A stretch of 64,000 nt of DNA from Sphaeroforma sirkka (GCA_001586965.3 LUCW03000126.1:95001-159000), one strand, 5' to 3'; counted from the first letter of the stretch, positions 1 through 14,470 are shown. Notes: generated by a model not told the origin, from the letters alone. Numbers and translations: made by a program.

Positions 1-140
1 GCATTCCGATCCCAAAAAAAGAACCAGCACAGACATCTATGACACCCATACAAGCAACACGAGTTCATCGAAATACGCACAGTCGTTGGCGTAGCGATGC
101 AATATCAATATCTAAGCTTCACACTACATATACACCAACT

Positions 141-3100
141 CTACCAACCATTCTCATCTCCACTGTCTGACAGTCGGTGCTCGCCCAGGAAAGCGCTGAT
201 ATCACGGATACGTCTGCTAGAACCAGAGCTGTTCTCCAGTGCAAAACTCGCCCCTTTCCTTAATGAGGCACGCCGCCTATCGTCTGCATTCCGGGCCAGT
301 CCAAACTTGAGTCTGGCCTTGTCCACTATGGTCCTGATACTGTTCACACTCGCCTCTCCATCCTCACCCAGTGAGTCGTTGTAAGAGAGTTGGGGAGACA
401 GCGGACCTGTGCAATGGACGCCGGAACAGCCGATTTGTTGTATGAGGCGAAAAGGTCAGAATGTCACTGATATGCCAATACGCACACACGCACACACGCG
501 CACACGCACACGCGCACACACTTCACGTCCCACACTCTCTTGACACGCAAGCACGCGAAAGCACAAACGACGTCGCAATAGATGCGCATATTTACAATGT
601 TAGGCAATAGATTGACAACACAGTCACGAAAAAATCATCTGCACTCGACTCTGCGAACCCGTCCACTCTATAGAAACCGGATGACCAAGCTAGAAATATC
701 AACGCACACGCCACACTAGAGTGCACACGTGCTTAGCCATGCACACACGCCACACAGAGTGCACATGTGCAAAGGCATGCTGGAACGCATTGCCACGACC
801 CTTTGTACACAAAACCATACATGGAGAACACCACATGCTGTGCTGTGTACCTCTGCCATCATCCAGTTTGGCCAGTTGCGGCGGAGCACTGTGATTAGTG
901 TGTTCGGATAGGTCATCCACACTCGACTCTGTGAAGCTTATTGCCGGACGAGTGTCACGTCTCCGTGCCGCCATTGCCAACTGCGCAATGGACACAAACC
1001 GACCGTTCTCATCATCGTCATTGATGTACACGTATCTGTCGCAATACAATCGCAAGAATGAGCGCAACAGTAATACTGTTATTGGTACAAGATTAAATGG
1101 GATTGTTTCTACTATGTACCATGCATTGCCAATGCCCAGTCGCTCGATACTGTGATAGTATCTACCGAGCCGTCGTGGAAAGCTTTTGAACTCGGCGAAA
1201 TTGGAATACACATCAACCGATGGGTTTGTATATCTCAGTGTAGCTACAACTGCAGTGATATATGCAAACCACCGAAACAGTAACGTACATATATATGCTG
1301 CATATCGAGCCCCGAAAATACATGCTCGAACATAAGCATTCACATACCCTTCAGGTTGCTGTGGTTGTTCCTCAAGGTTGTCCGTATTGCTTGCGAACAA
1401 ATTGTTCTTGCTTTCGGCCAGTCGCTCCCTTTGCTGTTGATGCTCATTGTAGCTAAATCCTTCCCAGAACGAAACCTGGTAGAGTAGTATGAAACACAAA
1501 AAGGCGAAGCTGTTAGTAGAAGGAAACACAACTGGTACGTCAGGTCCCTATAGAGAAGTATCGTTGATAGATTACCTCTGACAACTGGTTCGTCAGGTCC
1601 CTATAGAGAAAAATCGTTGAAAGCCTACCTCTGACAAATTGTAGAATACGTTGATGTGTGACAATACAAGACAGATACGAGACATACTCAAGCTCGCTTC
1701 AAAGCTACGCTCTGTATGTTATTAAACAGGGCTTGAATTTGGGACACGACCCTCAATTGGGGAAGAGAAGATGAAGTGGATCATGAGATAAGATACCACT
1801 AGTCGATTGACTGGCCATTCGAATTCAACTTTAGATGAACATGTATAACTCCAGATTTTTACTTTTTTTGTCAAAAAAAAGACATTTCTACATCTATCTA
1901 CAAATATATATACATTGCTATGTATATAATTTTAAACCTCTAAGAAGTTGTATGCCCTGACATAGTCCCATGTGTAGCCATGTATGAAGCATGCATGGCA
2001 TTGTGAATCGTCCTTCTCTGTGATATATGCCACGCTGGCTGTGTGGCAATAGCCATTCTGTGCGAAGTGCTCGAATACATGATACTGTGCACTCACTTCC
2101 ATATTCACTCCCACACTCACTCCAAGTCCCCACTGCCTTCTGCAAGTATATGCTCTCAGTGTACTAGACGCTCTGAAAGATCCAGGAATTGTCACAGCGG
2201 ACGAAACATCACTTGCGTAAACACTTCACGATGAGACTGCAAACATACATACGATCCTTATACTCAAATCAGCTGGTACTAAACCATTTCCCGACCGTGA
2301 GTCTATGCGGGTGCTCCCGTATACAGAATGCGCATAGTCTGTCCACAGTAGGTCAGATGAGATAGGACACAAAGGAAATCGTACAACATCGAGACGCACA
2401 TACTCTAACTCATCGACATCCGCACACCAATGGATATGCATCATGATGAAGCGTACACCTCATTGTATAGACATATGCCCACCCATTCGCTCAAAGATAT
2501 ATACTCACCCATTCGCCCATTCTTACTCACCTTCCGCATATACACTTTCGGAGCCAAATGCGCACAGAGATTCAGAAACCCCCACAGCGGCCCAAACAAT
2601 GCGTGCAAGACACTGAGTAAACTCGACTGTTCCCCTGTGGCGTAGGCGTATAGCCTATCTAACGTAGGCCAGATAAAGCTGAACAGAAAGATGGCTATAT
2701 AAATCACTGCCTGCCACAGAAAGAAACTTGTACCGGATGCCTGGCTGCGGTGTCCTTCCTGGGTCAGTGTTCTCTGGACGCGTCTGACGGTTCGTTTGGA
2801 ATCAATAGTTTGGACGAAGATAAGTGAAAGGACTAACTGTGAATATATATTTTGAGTGCCTCGCCGACCTTCTTAATTGTTGCTTGTCAATTTTGTAATG
2901 TAAAGGTCTATTGTACTAGAACGTGAGAATACGACAGATTTTGCAGACTTTGAACATCCAAGCGTATTCCATGAACCCATAGATTGAGAGCAGACACAGA
3001 TGTGCGACACTTGCTCAATCGCGAAGGTACAAATGCACGCACACACGCATAGCGCATGCCTTACAGGTGACAGTCACACGCACTCGCGCCCACTGCTAGC

Positions 3101-4606
3101 GCATGCAGCTCATTCGTATACAAGCATGGCAATATGCACAGACATCTTTGACTATATGTAAGTTTTTTAGGCCATAGGAATATTGTAAATATATATATTG
3201 ATCTACAAACAAGACAATTTATGTGGCCACGCAAGCTCGTGCACATGCAAACACTGGTATGTTCGCAAATATGCATGCAAATACAATTTAAGTATGTGTT
3301 CAAAACTGTGCACAGACACCTGTACACATACGCTAGCAGATTCTATCGATTTTGTCAATACAACTAAATGAACCCACAAATTGATACAAAACCGCATAGG
3401 AATACAAATCTTCACATGAACCCTCAAATATGGATACTTTGGTGAAAGCTACACGGCTTCTAAGATATGGAAATCGTAGCCACTTACTTAATGCGGATTA
3501 TCATAACGGTTGTGCATAGTAAGCTAAAGCCTACACATATCCAGATGAAGGCGAAGACGAAACTGCGCATGTAGACGGCCTCTGACACCACCCAGCACCA
3601 GTAACCTGCCTGAATGTCGAAAAGATAAATAATTTGATCAATCACAAATCAGATAAATAGTCGACCACAGGATAGATCCACATAAAAGTGTATAGGAAGG
3701 TCTAAACCTATTAAAATTCCGGGCATTGTGCGATATATATGATTTTGTACGCACAACATCAACTTGGAAGGGAAAAAACCGAGTAGTACTTAGAAACATA
3801 CGTACGAAACGAATGCAAACTTATATTGTAGTATGAACAGAATACACGGAATGATATTGGCGTAAATAATACGATGCATTCAACAACACTCACCGGGTAT
3901 CGATAGTAGGGTACATTTTGATGCACATACCTGACCCAATTTTATACAGAAAGACATTTTATAGCAGTGCAGTCTACATGGCCCCAACAAATTTGGAGGC
4001 GTTGTGTTTCAAGTTTGAACAGGGAACAATGAACATGTGGGTACATTCGAATACAACGATGTGCACACGTACATGAACAAAGAAGTGAGCATACCGGCCC
4101 GAACGTGCCCATAGCGAGCGCGACAATAATTGACACCGTAAAGGGTCCCCAAGCGATGAGATGTAGCCATTTCATAAGCTTGCGCAGACGTTTCTCCGTT
4201 CTCAAATAGGCCAAGTGCATCATGAAGTGATAACTAAGAGCCGCTGCCCAGGCCGCCATGGGCATGTCAAACTGCTGCAAGATGCCTGCATAACACCCCA
4301 CGGATGAGCAAGGTGAAAACAGGGCCGTGAGGATGGGCAAATAGAAAGAAATGTTTTGGTATACAGAGGAATATTTTATACACTCCGGTGATGGCCCGAA
4401 TGTAACATAAAGCAAACAGCCTACCCCGGAGAGCATTTATATAACAAACTACCAGAAAGCAAGATTATTAACAACCGCAGACACATGCATCAGCATAAAC
4501 ACAAAATGTTTCCGAAAAATGGTAGAAAAGACATACATACAGTTGCAAAATAATATTTTATTATTTATATACACCTGTATTATATGCATATGTATGTAAG
4601 CATTGG

Positions 4607-4674
<68 letters not shown>

Positions 4675-4801
4675 TATATTATATATATATATATTGTGTG
4701 TGTGTGATGTGTGTGTGTGTGCGTATGTGTGTGCGTGATGTATATGTATGCGTGTGTGATGTGATGTGCGTATTGTGTATTGTATTGTGTGCATGTCTAT
4801 G

Positions 4802-4850
<49 letters not shown>

Positions 4851-5983
4851 TATGTATGTGTGTGCGTATTGTGTATTATGATTATATACGACATACGCAT
4901 ATATATATATGTATGGTATATATATCGCAATATAGCGTATATCATAACGGTTTATATATATTATATATATTATATGTATATATACATATATCCATACGCA
5001 TATATTATATTTACATATTACGTGTATTGCATTACATATTATATATATATACATTGTATAATATATATACATATACATATGCATCCCATACACACATAAT
5101 CCATAAATTACAATTGATTATTATAATACATATGTATGTGATGATGATGTGTTGATGATTGTGATATTATATGTTATTATATGTATATTATATATTATTA
5201 ATAATATAATATTAATAATATATATTATTATATAATATATATATAATATTATATATTATTATAATTATTATTATACATATTATTATATACATATTATTAT
5301 TAATATTATACATATATTATTATTATAATAATATATAATATATATTAATATTACATATATTATATACATATTATTATGTATATATTATTATAATATACTA
5401 TACATTAACAATACATATATATAATAATATATATTATTATAATAACATATACATGTATTATTACATGTATATATATTATTATATAATATTATATAATATA
5501 TATATTATTATTATATATAATAACATAATAACAATAATATTGATATGTGTATATAATACACATATTATTATTACATACATATACATACATATTATATGTA
5601 ATTATATAATGTATATAATTATTATATACATACAATACATATATATATGATGCATGCATGTATGTATATATATGCATACATATGTGTTGTTTGTGTGTCC
5701 ATGTCCATACACACATAATACATATGTATGTGTGCATGATGACCTGTCCATGTCCATGTGACATGTAATATTATATAATATGTATATACATGTATATATT
5801 ATAATGTTGGCATATACATATATGCATATATGTTGTTAGTATTCTAATGCAACTGAGATAACATATGTATATATATATATATATGTATATATGATGAAAT
5901 TCATTCATAATATAACATATATATATATTATTAGCATCCCAATCTTGCACGGATAATAATATATGTATGTGTATATACATATA

Positions 5984-6021
<38 letters not shown>

Positions 6022-6041
6022 GCATATATACATATATATAT

Positions 6042-6095
<54 letters not shown>

Positions 6096-6110
6096 CTATC
6101 CAAGATTAGA

Positions 6111-6159
<49 letters not shown>

Positions 6160-6173
6160 CTATGCCAAGATTA

Positions 6174-6237
<64 letters not shown>

Positions 6238-6532
6238 ATTCTAATCTTGCACAGACAACTGAGCAGACACTTCGCACACGCCAAGTCAATATGAACAAAC
6301 CTTGGAAGATACACAACCCTTCTTGGTCGATAACTAAAGACCCCATGTTGTACCCTGTGGATGATCCGAGGTCCGATACACACATCCATAGCAGGATAGT
6401 CAGGTACAAGTGGATGTGGCGCTTCTCGGTGCGCCAGTAGAGCCACAAGAACAACAGCGATCCGCAGATAGAAAGCGAGGCTGAGAGGTGCACGGAGATG
6501 GTGACGGCCAGAGGCTCCTCTTCAGTAGCCAT
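141..6532 (-). CDS. cAMP-receptor-like (class E-type) 7TM G-protein-coupled receptor, six exons
   Basis: Six exons join in phase: 6532-6301, 4285-4095, 3609-3488, about 2771-2531, 1475-851 and 406-141, giving about 558 residues. Exon 1 has TM1 ([20 protein letters not shown]) and TM2 ([20 protein letters not shown]), then a Cys (GLCIFQG) at the start of TM3. Exon 2 has TM3 and TM4 ([17 protein letters not shown]). Exon 3 opens with GYWCWV, the extracellular-loop Cys motif of Dictyostelium cAMP receptors and relatives, then TM5. Exon 4 has TM6 and TM7. The tail (residues 263-558) is rich in Ser, Arg and acidic residues and has two extra hydrophobic stretches near 312-341 and 381-404. By family, the receptor should couple to G proteins at a membrane; its ligand cannot be told. 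An upstream in-frame Met at 6562 would add ten residues. The exon 4 acceptor is the least certain junction. Family call is good; exact exon limits are inferred. Confidence 0.8.
478..522. repeat. (AC/GC)n simple repeat
   Basis: Alternating cacacg and cacaca units lie in the last intron of the receptor gene. No coding potential is seen in it. Confidence 0.8.
1530..1635. repeat. 53-bp tandem duplication in a receptor intron
   Basis: Two head-to-tail copies begin with aactggtacg (1530) and aactggttcg (1583). They share caggtccctatagaga and the end acctctgac. They lie just upstream, in gene sense, of the exon 5 acceptor of the receptor gene. Confidence 0.85.
4605..6240. repeat. Microsatellite field filling receptor intron 1
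   Basis: Runs of (TA)n, (TG)n and TTA/TAA-type repeat cover nearly all of the first receptor intron (6300-4286). Open frames here read as Tyr-Ile and Cys-Val repeats and are artefacts of composition. Small non-repeat islands remain, among them ccaagattagaata near 6105 and 6160 and its inverse tattctaatcttgcac near 6235. Confidence 0.95.
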
Positions 6533-6562
6533 GTTTTCCGTAAGTAGTCGCGTGTGCGTCAC

Positions 6563-8180
6563 ATATACAGTACAACGGTTAAGGCAAGAAGATAGCGATC
6601 ACAAATGTACCATACCGTCGTGCATACGGGCTGACACGTGCGTACGAGCGTGTGCGCGTGCAATGTCTGCGTAGTCTGATATGCGTCGGGTGTGCGGTTT
6701 GTATGTAGTTGTTTGTGTGTGCAGACTGTATACTCTCTATAGTCTATAGTGTTCGGTCAGTGACTCAGCGCTGTTTGAATGTAATGGATAGGGTGCGTAG
6801 ATAGATTGTATGTAGACTGATATCAGATTTTGGTCAGCGAAGTCAATGCTATTTATTATTGGTATACATATAAAAAGCTCATGTCCCTGATGAAAGCCCG
6901 CCAGACGTATAACTCTCTATATTTAGGTGAGTTCCCATATTTTGCTTTATAGTTTTTTTTTTTAACCAATTGAAACATACAGGTGGGTGAAAATTTACAT
7001 CCCTCAGCAGGGAGCACTGAAGGGAAGTATATATACAAGGATATAAATTTTATTTTATTTTTTAAAAATAAATATAAAATACCACCTGTATGGTGCACAC
7101 TGCACACTGCACCGCGGTAAAAACCAGGCCTTCGCGTGACTTCGTCGTGTGCGGAAAATTGAATAACTCTGAAAATATCCGTTGAAATATTCTGATTGGA
7201 ACTGTCGCTTTCTTTCCTTGTCATAGCCAATATGCCAACTGATATTTCATGTTCCTGATTTATCCCAATCCGATGAGTTCAAAAACGACAATTTGACATA
7301 TGGTCTCCCAACAAGTCCAAACTCCCAAGAAGTGCATATATTTATGACATGTTTTTTAGAAAGTAAACTTTACACTAAGTAAAAACTAAAATGGGCCTTT
7401 CTCATCAGAAGTGTGTATACAACAACAAAATGGTCCATCGATCGTCCAGTATAGTTGCCGATCGAATTGCCTTGGGCGCCCCAAGCCCCAAATCCGTTGA
7501 GTTTTTGGGACTTCACCGTTTGGTTTCGGAGCAATGACTGATTATGTGCTCCAAATTCCCCGGATTGTGAACTGAAACGACAATTTGAACCAAATAACAA
7601 AAAGTTAGCGGAATATTATGGTAAATAGCTCTCATCAGTAGAAGGCTAGAAGCCCTTTTTGAAAAAAAAATGTAAATAGCCGACTACTCTAGAGTCTCTA
7701 GTCTAGAGTCCTGAGCTACCATGTCATTAAAATGTAACGATCTGTACGTTTTCTTATTGCATTTTGGGCAAGCACATTGATTCTTTTTTCTTAATTAAGA
7801 ATCTGAACCCAATTCCTATTAATCCTTAACCCAAAATCGGCAGAATCCAAAACTTAAACTCATTTTTTTCGTTACTGATTTATTTTAATATAAGATATTA
7901 ATCGTGTCAAAGCGGTGGTACTTGATAATAAATTCCTAATGCGTACTTCCTATTTCTTAATTAAGTCAATTTTTGTTTCAAGATAATTTCTTAATAATGA
8001 ACGACATTAAAAAAGTGAGAAAACATTCATATTTCTTAAAAAATATTATTTGGCGCTTGTGTACACAACTACACATGTGATGGAGATCTTACCACTACGA
8101 ATAAATAATTAAATACATACCAAAATACAACTTTAACAGACCACAACTTCAAAGTTGTGCTCAGTATAAATTATCAATAT
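6563..8180. other. Intergenic stretch, no gene recognised
   Basis: AT-rich unique sequence upstream of the receptor gene. Short minus-strand open frames (for example 7230-6856 and 7600-7370) have no motif I recognise and no splice or codon pattern to support them. The receptor promoter is expected near 6540-6800, but no defined site could be read. Confidence 0.6.
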
Positions 8181-8189
8181 CTATTCAAA

Positions 8190-8737
8190 ACGAACAGGTA
8201 GGTCAAGATTATAGCATGGCCAGTGGACGAAATCTTTTTTCCAAAGTGGAGACCATATACGCCACAAATTCTCGAGATACTCAAAACGTGTCTAAAGGTA
8301 TGGCAGACCATATTGTGATATCCCCCTATTGACAGGAACTACGATCCGAGTCTGATGGATAAATTCAATCTGTCGGACTATTATGTACGGATGATAGTAT
8401 AATAAGTCTAGCAAAAGAATACTACGTTACTGTAAATATATACAGAGGTAATCGGCGATATCGTACACAAGATTGCTTCGACTGGTATACTCGGGTGGGA
8501 TGCCTAAGATCTGTGTCTCGAGACTCTTTCACGGATATAAATGAACATCTACAAATTCGAGATTCAGCGTGTATAATTATGTATGTATGCGCTTACGATG
8601 ACAACAACGAAACAATAAAGGTTGCAGTGATAGGCTTGATTAACCAGGGGGAAATCCTTCTGTCGTTAAAAATGATGCTTTACATCAAAATACAACATCC
8701 GGCATCAATGAACCTATCGATAAAACTATGTAAATAA
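8190..8737 (+). pseudogene. Uncharacterised, possibly decayed coding stretch
   Basis: One plus-strand frame from about 8190 reads as ordinary protein, interrupted by in-frame stops between about 8330 and 8360. It is then open, and its last 80 codons (8495-8737) run to a TAA just before the (TA)n tract. Visible pieces include YRGNRRYRTQDCFDWYTRVG and YDDNNETIKVAVIGLINQG. No family is recognised. It may be a gene end or relic next to the site where the gypsy elements entered. Whether it is a real gene is doubtful. Confidence 0.3.
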
Positions 8738-8754
8738 ATATATGAAGTGAAAAT

Positions 8755-9544
<790 letters not shown>

Positions 9545-10273
9545 TATTTTTCAGTTATTTAGTAGTTACAGTAGTGTACTGCTTCTAGACTGTCTGACAT
9601 CGATTTATTATCCAGCAAATACTATGGCTAAGGGTACTTCTAAAGGCAAGGGAGCCGCTAGCTCTAAGCCTGCTAAGCCTGCCGAGGTTCCTGAGGTCCC
9701 TGTGGAAACACCTAGCCTGTCTGGAGTTGAGCCTGCCGAGGATACTGTTGGGGAAGCAAATTCTGAGGTTGGTACAGAGGATTATTCTGAGGATGACTCG
9801 TCGGATCCTAAAGCCTTGGAAGAAGAGGTATCTACTACCGCGGAAAGGCTCGCCAGCGTCCGTGTATCCCCTAGGAGTGAAGCTCAGGACCCCAGCTTGC
9901 CCCTGACCACGTGCCGTCAAATATTGGGGATAAACGTCGAAAGGCTGGAAAATTCGTGGATACGAATGTCGGGGGGCATTATAACTCCACATCTAAAGGA
10001 CACTCCAGCACAAATCCGGAGTGAAAAGGAAGTATTGGACCTGTCCGAAAATTTCGGTTTCGCCATCGATGGAGAAGCCGTTCCATTCAGCTCAAATCTT
10101 GGGGCCGAAGCTGAGGACGCCATAACTCGACAACGAGTGGTTGGATCCTCTCAATCTCGACGCCAATTGAACCGCACTGAAGCGCTCTTGAAGGAGCTAG
10201 CGGCAGCAGCAGTTGTAGACCCCTTTATCGTGTCCCACTTGGCTGATATTATTCCTATACCGAAGAAGAAGAA

Positions 10274-10348
10274 AAATATCGGGCCGGGTTTCGAACCCGA
10301 GACCTACTGGTTTACCAGCCAGTATGTTTACCACTAAGCCAGTTACCA
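10274..10348 (-). other. tRNA-like Pol III unit (SINE head or tRNA pseudogene)
   Basis: On the minus strand a perfect A box (TGGCTTAGTGG, 10341-10331) is followed 33 nt later by a perfect B box (GGTTCGAAACC, 10297-10287) and then a T5 run (near 10278-10274) that could end Pol III transcription. The T arm pairs well (TCGGG/CCCGG). The acceptor stem does not pair, and the anticodon arm has an eight-base loop. So this looks like a decayed tRNA or the head of a short SINE that has entered the gypsy element, not a working tRNA gene. Confidence 0.6.
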
Positions 10349-13300
10349 CTGGAGAGAGAGAAAATATTTCAAAATTTAATCTCTATAGCTCTGATGCTAC
10401 CATTGACCATCCTCTTGACAAACCTAACCCTGTCAGAGGATATGATCGTATGGAACTCGATGAGGCTTACCATCCTCGTAATATCGACCCTCATTTGCCA
10501 TCTAACCCTGGTAATCACGATTTTGGCAATCGCTACACCAGTACCTCGTTAGAGAGTTCCCGCTCTAATCCTGAGGATGAGGAAGTGAGAACCAGACATA
10601 CTCGTCTCAGGCTATTACGCTCTGGTATGCAAGTCCTTGAGGACCGTCTATTGAATGACTCTGACCTTGACGATAGGAAAGCGGATAACATTCGCTATCT
10701 AATCGATAACAAGAGAAAGGAAATAGACACCATCTTGGCACTAGCAACCCGTAGCACTGAGCATGAGCCTCGTGAACACTTAGAACCAAGCTTTATAAAG
10801 CAGCTAGGTAACGCGCAGGCTGAGGTCGATTTCTCTACTAATGAGAGTACAGTGGAGACACTGAAGGCCTTCGACCAACTTAAGGAGTCTGCCAGCCTTA
10901 AGGATAAGCAGATGATGAATGCCTTTATTCATTTCTGTGAGCCAGGTGAATGGCGAACTATCTTGAAGGCTCATGAGCCCAACTGGAAAGCCCTACCCTG
11001 GCACCAGTTGCGTGATAATATACTTAACACCTTTTTTGAGGATGCACGTGAGCGTGAACTTTTAGACTCTCGCAAGTTCTTTGCGAACGATACCACTATT
11101 CGAGGTGCTCTAGCTCATATGACACATATGAATACTCGGATGGGTGGTCGTACCTATACTGGCGAATATTTATTAATTTGTCAGATGATGGAGACTCTGG
11201 GAGCTAACCTCTTTAAGAAAGTCAATGATGACATCATCGCCTATGGTGATTTGCGATCTATGCCTTGGTCTGTCTTTGAGAAGATAGTTCACAAGCATAC
11301 CAATCCCTCTACTAGAGTACTTAGTACCACGAGCTACACCCAGCCCACTAAGCGAAACGCAGTAGAGACTAATACTGCGCGTAGTACTAAGAAACCTCGC
11401 ACTACTACTGGAGGGGGTACTGGCTCTACTTCTACCGAACCGAAAGGTGAAAAGAAGGTGAGAGCGCCTTGCAAGAAGTGTGGTTACAACCTCACTAAAC
11501 GTGATGGCAAGTGGAATGGTAGACACGACCCTGTTAAGTGTGCACCAGGCAAGCCAGATTTTGGACACTATATGAAAGAGTGTGCTATTTGCAAGGGTAC
11601 AAACGGTTGGCACAAAGAGGATTGCAAGGACTTACCGGACGTCCAAGTTAAGCACTGACAGTACCATATGTGTGCACTAGAGCAAGATTATGAGAAAATG
11701 TTCAATAAAATCTATACCAAAGGAGATGAACGTATCTTTCAAACAGTTTTCGTAAATGGAGAAAAAGTTATGGCACTATTTGATCCAGGGGCTGAAGTCT
11801 CTGCTATCTCACGCCGAGTAGCCTACGCTACAGATATGGCTGTCCATAACGAAACAACTGATTTAATTTTGGGAAATGGCAAAGTTACTACTTGCGAACA
11901 AGCCATTGACTATGCACACATAATGCTGTCAGATAGAAGAGAAGTGAAGACTCACCTAATCGTTACTGACATGTCTCAGAAATACGATTTAATTATAGGT
12001 ATGACTGATCTTCTCAGTTTAGGTATAACACTCACTGGTCTGCCTAATGGGCTAGACCCGAATAAAGATCAGTCAGATGATAACATGTTAAAGATACCTA
12101 AACCTCCGGAAGATGAAGCAAAAGATATGATTCCGCACTTTACCGATATAATTATGGACTTAATTATACAAAACAGAAAGATTGCAATAACTGACTGGTG
12201 TATGTTTAAGTTCTCTTACAGGTACGTTAAGCTAGACTTAACAAACGTCGACTTCTCTAAGTTAAAGTGTCCTTCACATAACTACGTGAGTTGGAGACAC
12301 AAAGACGTTGTCAAAACCCAAATCGAAGATTGGTTAAAACAGGGTCTAATAGAAATCAATTATGATGCAACCCCAGTTAACTTAGCTCTCTTAGCGGTCG
12401 ATCAATATATATCTGATGGAACGTTTAGTAAAACAAGAGTAGTACTAGACTTGTCGCCAATCAACAAACTAATTCCGCAACATAGTTTTCCCTTACCTAA
12501 GATAAGCGAGATACTACGCAAAATGGAGGGTGCGACTATTCGGTACCGCATCTTTCTCATTACTTAAAGCCTTTCAGTTACCTACGGCTGCACAAAGGAC
12601 CTTTGGGAAAGCTTTGGACTAAAGAATGTGATGATGCATTTAAACTAGTCAAAAGTAAAGTAATGGACGCACCCATCATGCAGTACCCTGTGGATGGTGT
12701 CCCATTCCAAGTAGCAACCGACGCTTCAGATCGAGCGGTAGGTGGAGTGCTTTACCAAACGATAAATGGTAAACCGCGCTACATACAATTCTTTAGCAAG
12801 AGTTATAATAAGAGTCAACGGAATTACCCTACCGTTAAACAAGAGCTCCTTGCTATAGTTACTGCACTAAGACATTTTAAAGACTACCTTTATGGAAGTT
12901 ACTTTACTGTCGCCTGTGATCAAAAGTCTTTAACATACTTAAAAGATATGAACGCTGATTCACAGTTGGTGAGCCGCTGGCATGACATTATTGCCAAGTT
13001 CGCTTTTAATATAACACACATACCAGGAATACATAACCATCTTCCTGACATGCTCTCTCGACTTGTGCCCGACTACCAGAAAACAGTCAAGGACCTATTA
13101 GCAACCGATTGGATGCTAAATAAGAAATGGTTTAACCTCGCTCAATCACGATGGGGTCCATTTACTGTTGATATGTTCGCCGCAGAACATAACAAACAGG
13201 TTTCTGAATATAGGTCGTTGACTCATCCTAAAGGTGATGCATTTCAGCTTGACTTATCAAAGCATAATGCGTGGGCTAACCCACCTTGTCAACTTATCGC

Positions 13301-13874
13301 ACAGTTGTTAAATTATGTTAATATTACTAAATCTACCATTACGCTGTGTTGTCCCTTACGTAACTCCGACCCATGGATACGTGATTTAATTAATATGATT
13401 CAAGACGAACCTATTTATGTCGACCGTGAAACCGACACGTTTTTGTATCAGGGATCCTATTATATTGAGAAGACACCTTGGAAACACACCATTGTTTGTC
13501 GCATCGGTCCTGCAGGTACCACTAAGTGGAAACCCTCAACCGAATTCTTAGCTAAGCTAGAGGAGTCTAAAGAGTTTGAACAAAAGCTCAAGACTCGTAC
13601 AACACATGCACCCAACAAGATTGCAGTCGAGGTAATGCCGATTGAAACGGCATTAGATCGTAAAAAACATGGAACTAGCTAAGGCCATGGATCAAAGACT
13701 CAAAACTCTAAGAGAACCTGAAGCTCGCACTCGACTACTTAAAGCGCTGCTTAAAGAACAGCACATACTTACTCGATAAGTCATGACCGAAACCGTTTTT
13801 ACTTTGGTTTTCGCTTTACCAACTAGATCGTATCTTAACGTACGTTCGTAGTTCTAAAAGCTACTGGGGGGCTA

Positions 13875-14470
13875 TGTAGAAATACGGCCTCCGGTCAGTC
13901 TAAAATATCAAGATCAATTGAGATAATACATTGGTTTTATTTGTATTTTAAATAATTTAGTACAAGCTCTTTTTCCAATATTTCCAAAGTGTTCTAAATT
14001 CACTTTGATGGCTCCAATAGCCTGAGTATTTGGTATGACTCATCTACTTGGACCTATTTGAGACATTAGTAGATGAAGGATATTATAAACTAAATTTTAT
14101 AATCTCCGAACCACTACTTTGTCTGGCGAGGTTGATTCCTGGTACTCCGTGAGAGAGTGGGCCTGAGTATTTGGTATGACTCATTTACTTGGATCTATTT
14201 GAGACGATAGTAGATGTAGGATATTATAAACTAAATTTTTATAATCTCTGAACTACTACTTACAGGTTTTGGTCTTCCCGCCAATCTCCAAAATCCAATA
14301 GGTCTTTTTCTTTTTTTAACTTTTCTTCAGATGGAACGTTATTTATATTAGCCAATGTATCAACTTGACTCACGTTCTTATGTCTATTTACAAATTAGGC
14401 ATGTGGTCATGAACACTTAGTGCTTCTAGTGAAAATTATTTAATAAAGAACAGCTAGAGGTACGTCCTGG
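13875..14470 (+). repeat. Diverged LTR of the same gypsy family
   Basis: Starts tgtagaaatacggcctccgg, with many differences from the 8978 and 19312 LTRs. In the middle (about 14117-14160) it has an extra stretch after which part of the LTR, cctgagtatttggtatgact, repeats. It ends at gtacgtcctg, where the LINE-like segment begins. Confidence 0.85.

Noticed and set aside
141-384. The plus-strand frame 97-384 as a gene
   Set aside because: It lies antisense to the last receptor exon (406-141), which joins in phase with exon 5.
1250-1335. A GTATGT donor and CAG acceptor pair inside receptor exon 5 that would remove one hydrophobic segment
   Set aside because: Using it brings an early stop; the unspliced frame fits the phases on both sides.
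1932-2444. Minus-strand frames 2195-1932 and 2444-2226 as extra exons of the receptor
   Set aside because: No acceptor gives the needed phase without a stop, while exons 4 and 5 join directly in phase across them.
4561-6240. Many long open frames rich in Tyr, Ile, His and Cys-Val, also at 19.8-21.2 kb, 39.5-39.7 kb and 60-62.3 kb
   Set aside because: They are translations of TA, TG and CA microsatellites, open on both strands at once, with no normal composition.
10274-10348. A working tRNA gene
   Set aside because: The acceptor stem does not pair and the anticodon loop has eight bases, despite good A and B boxes.
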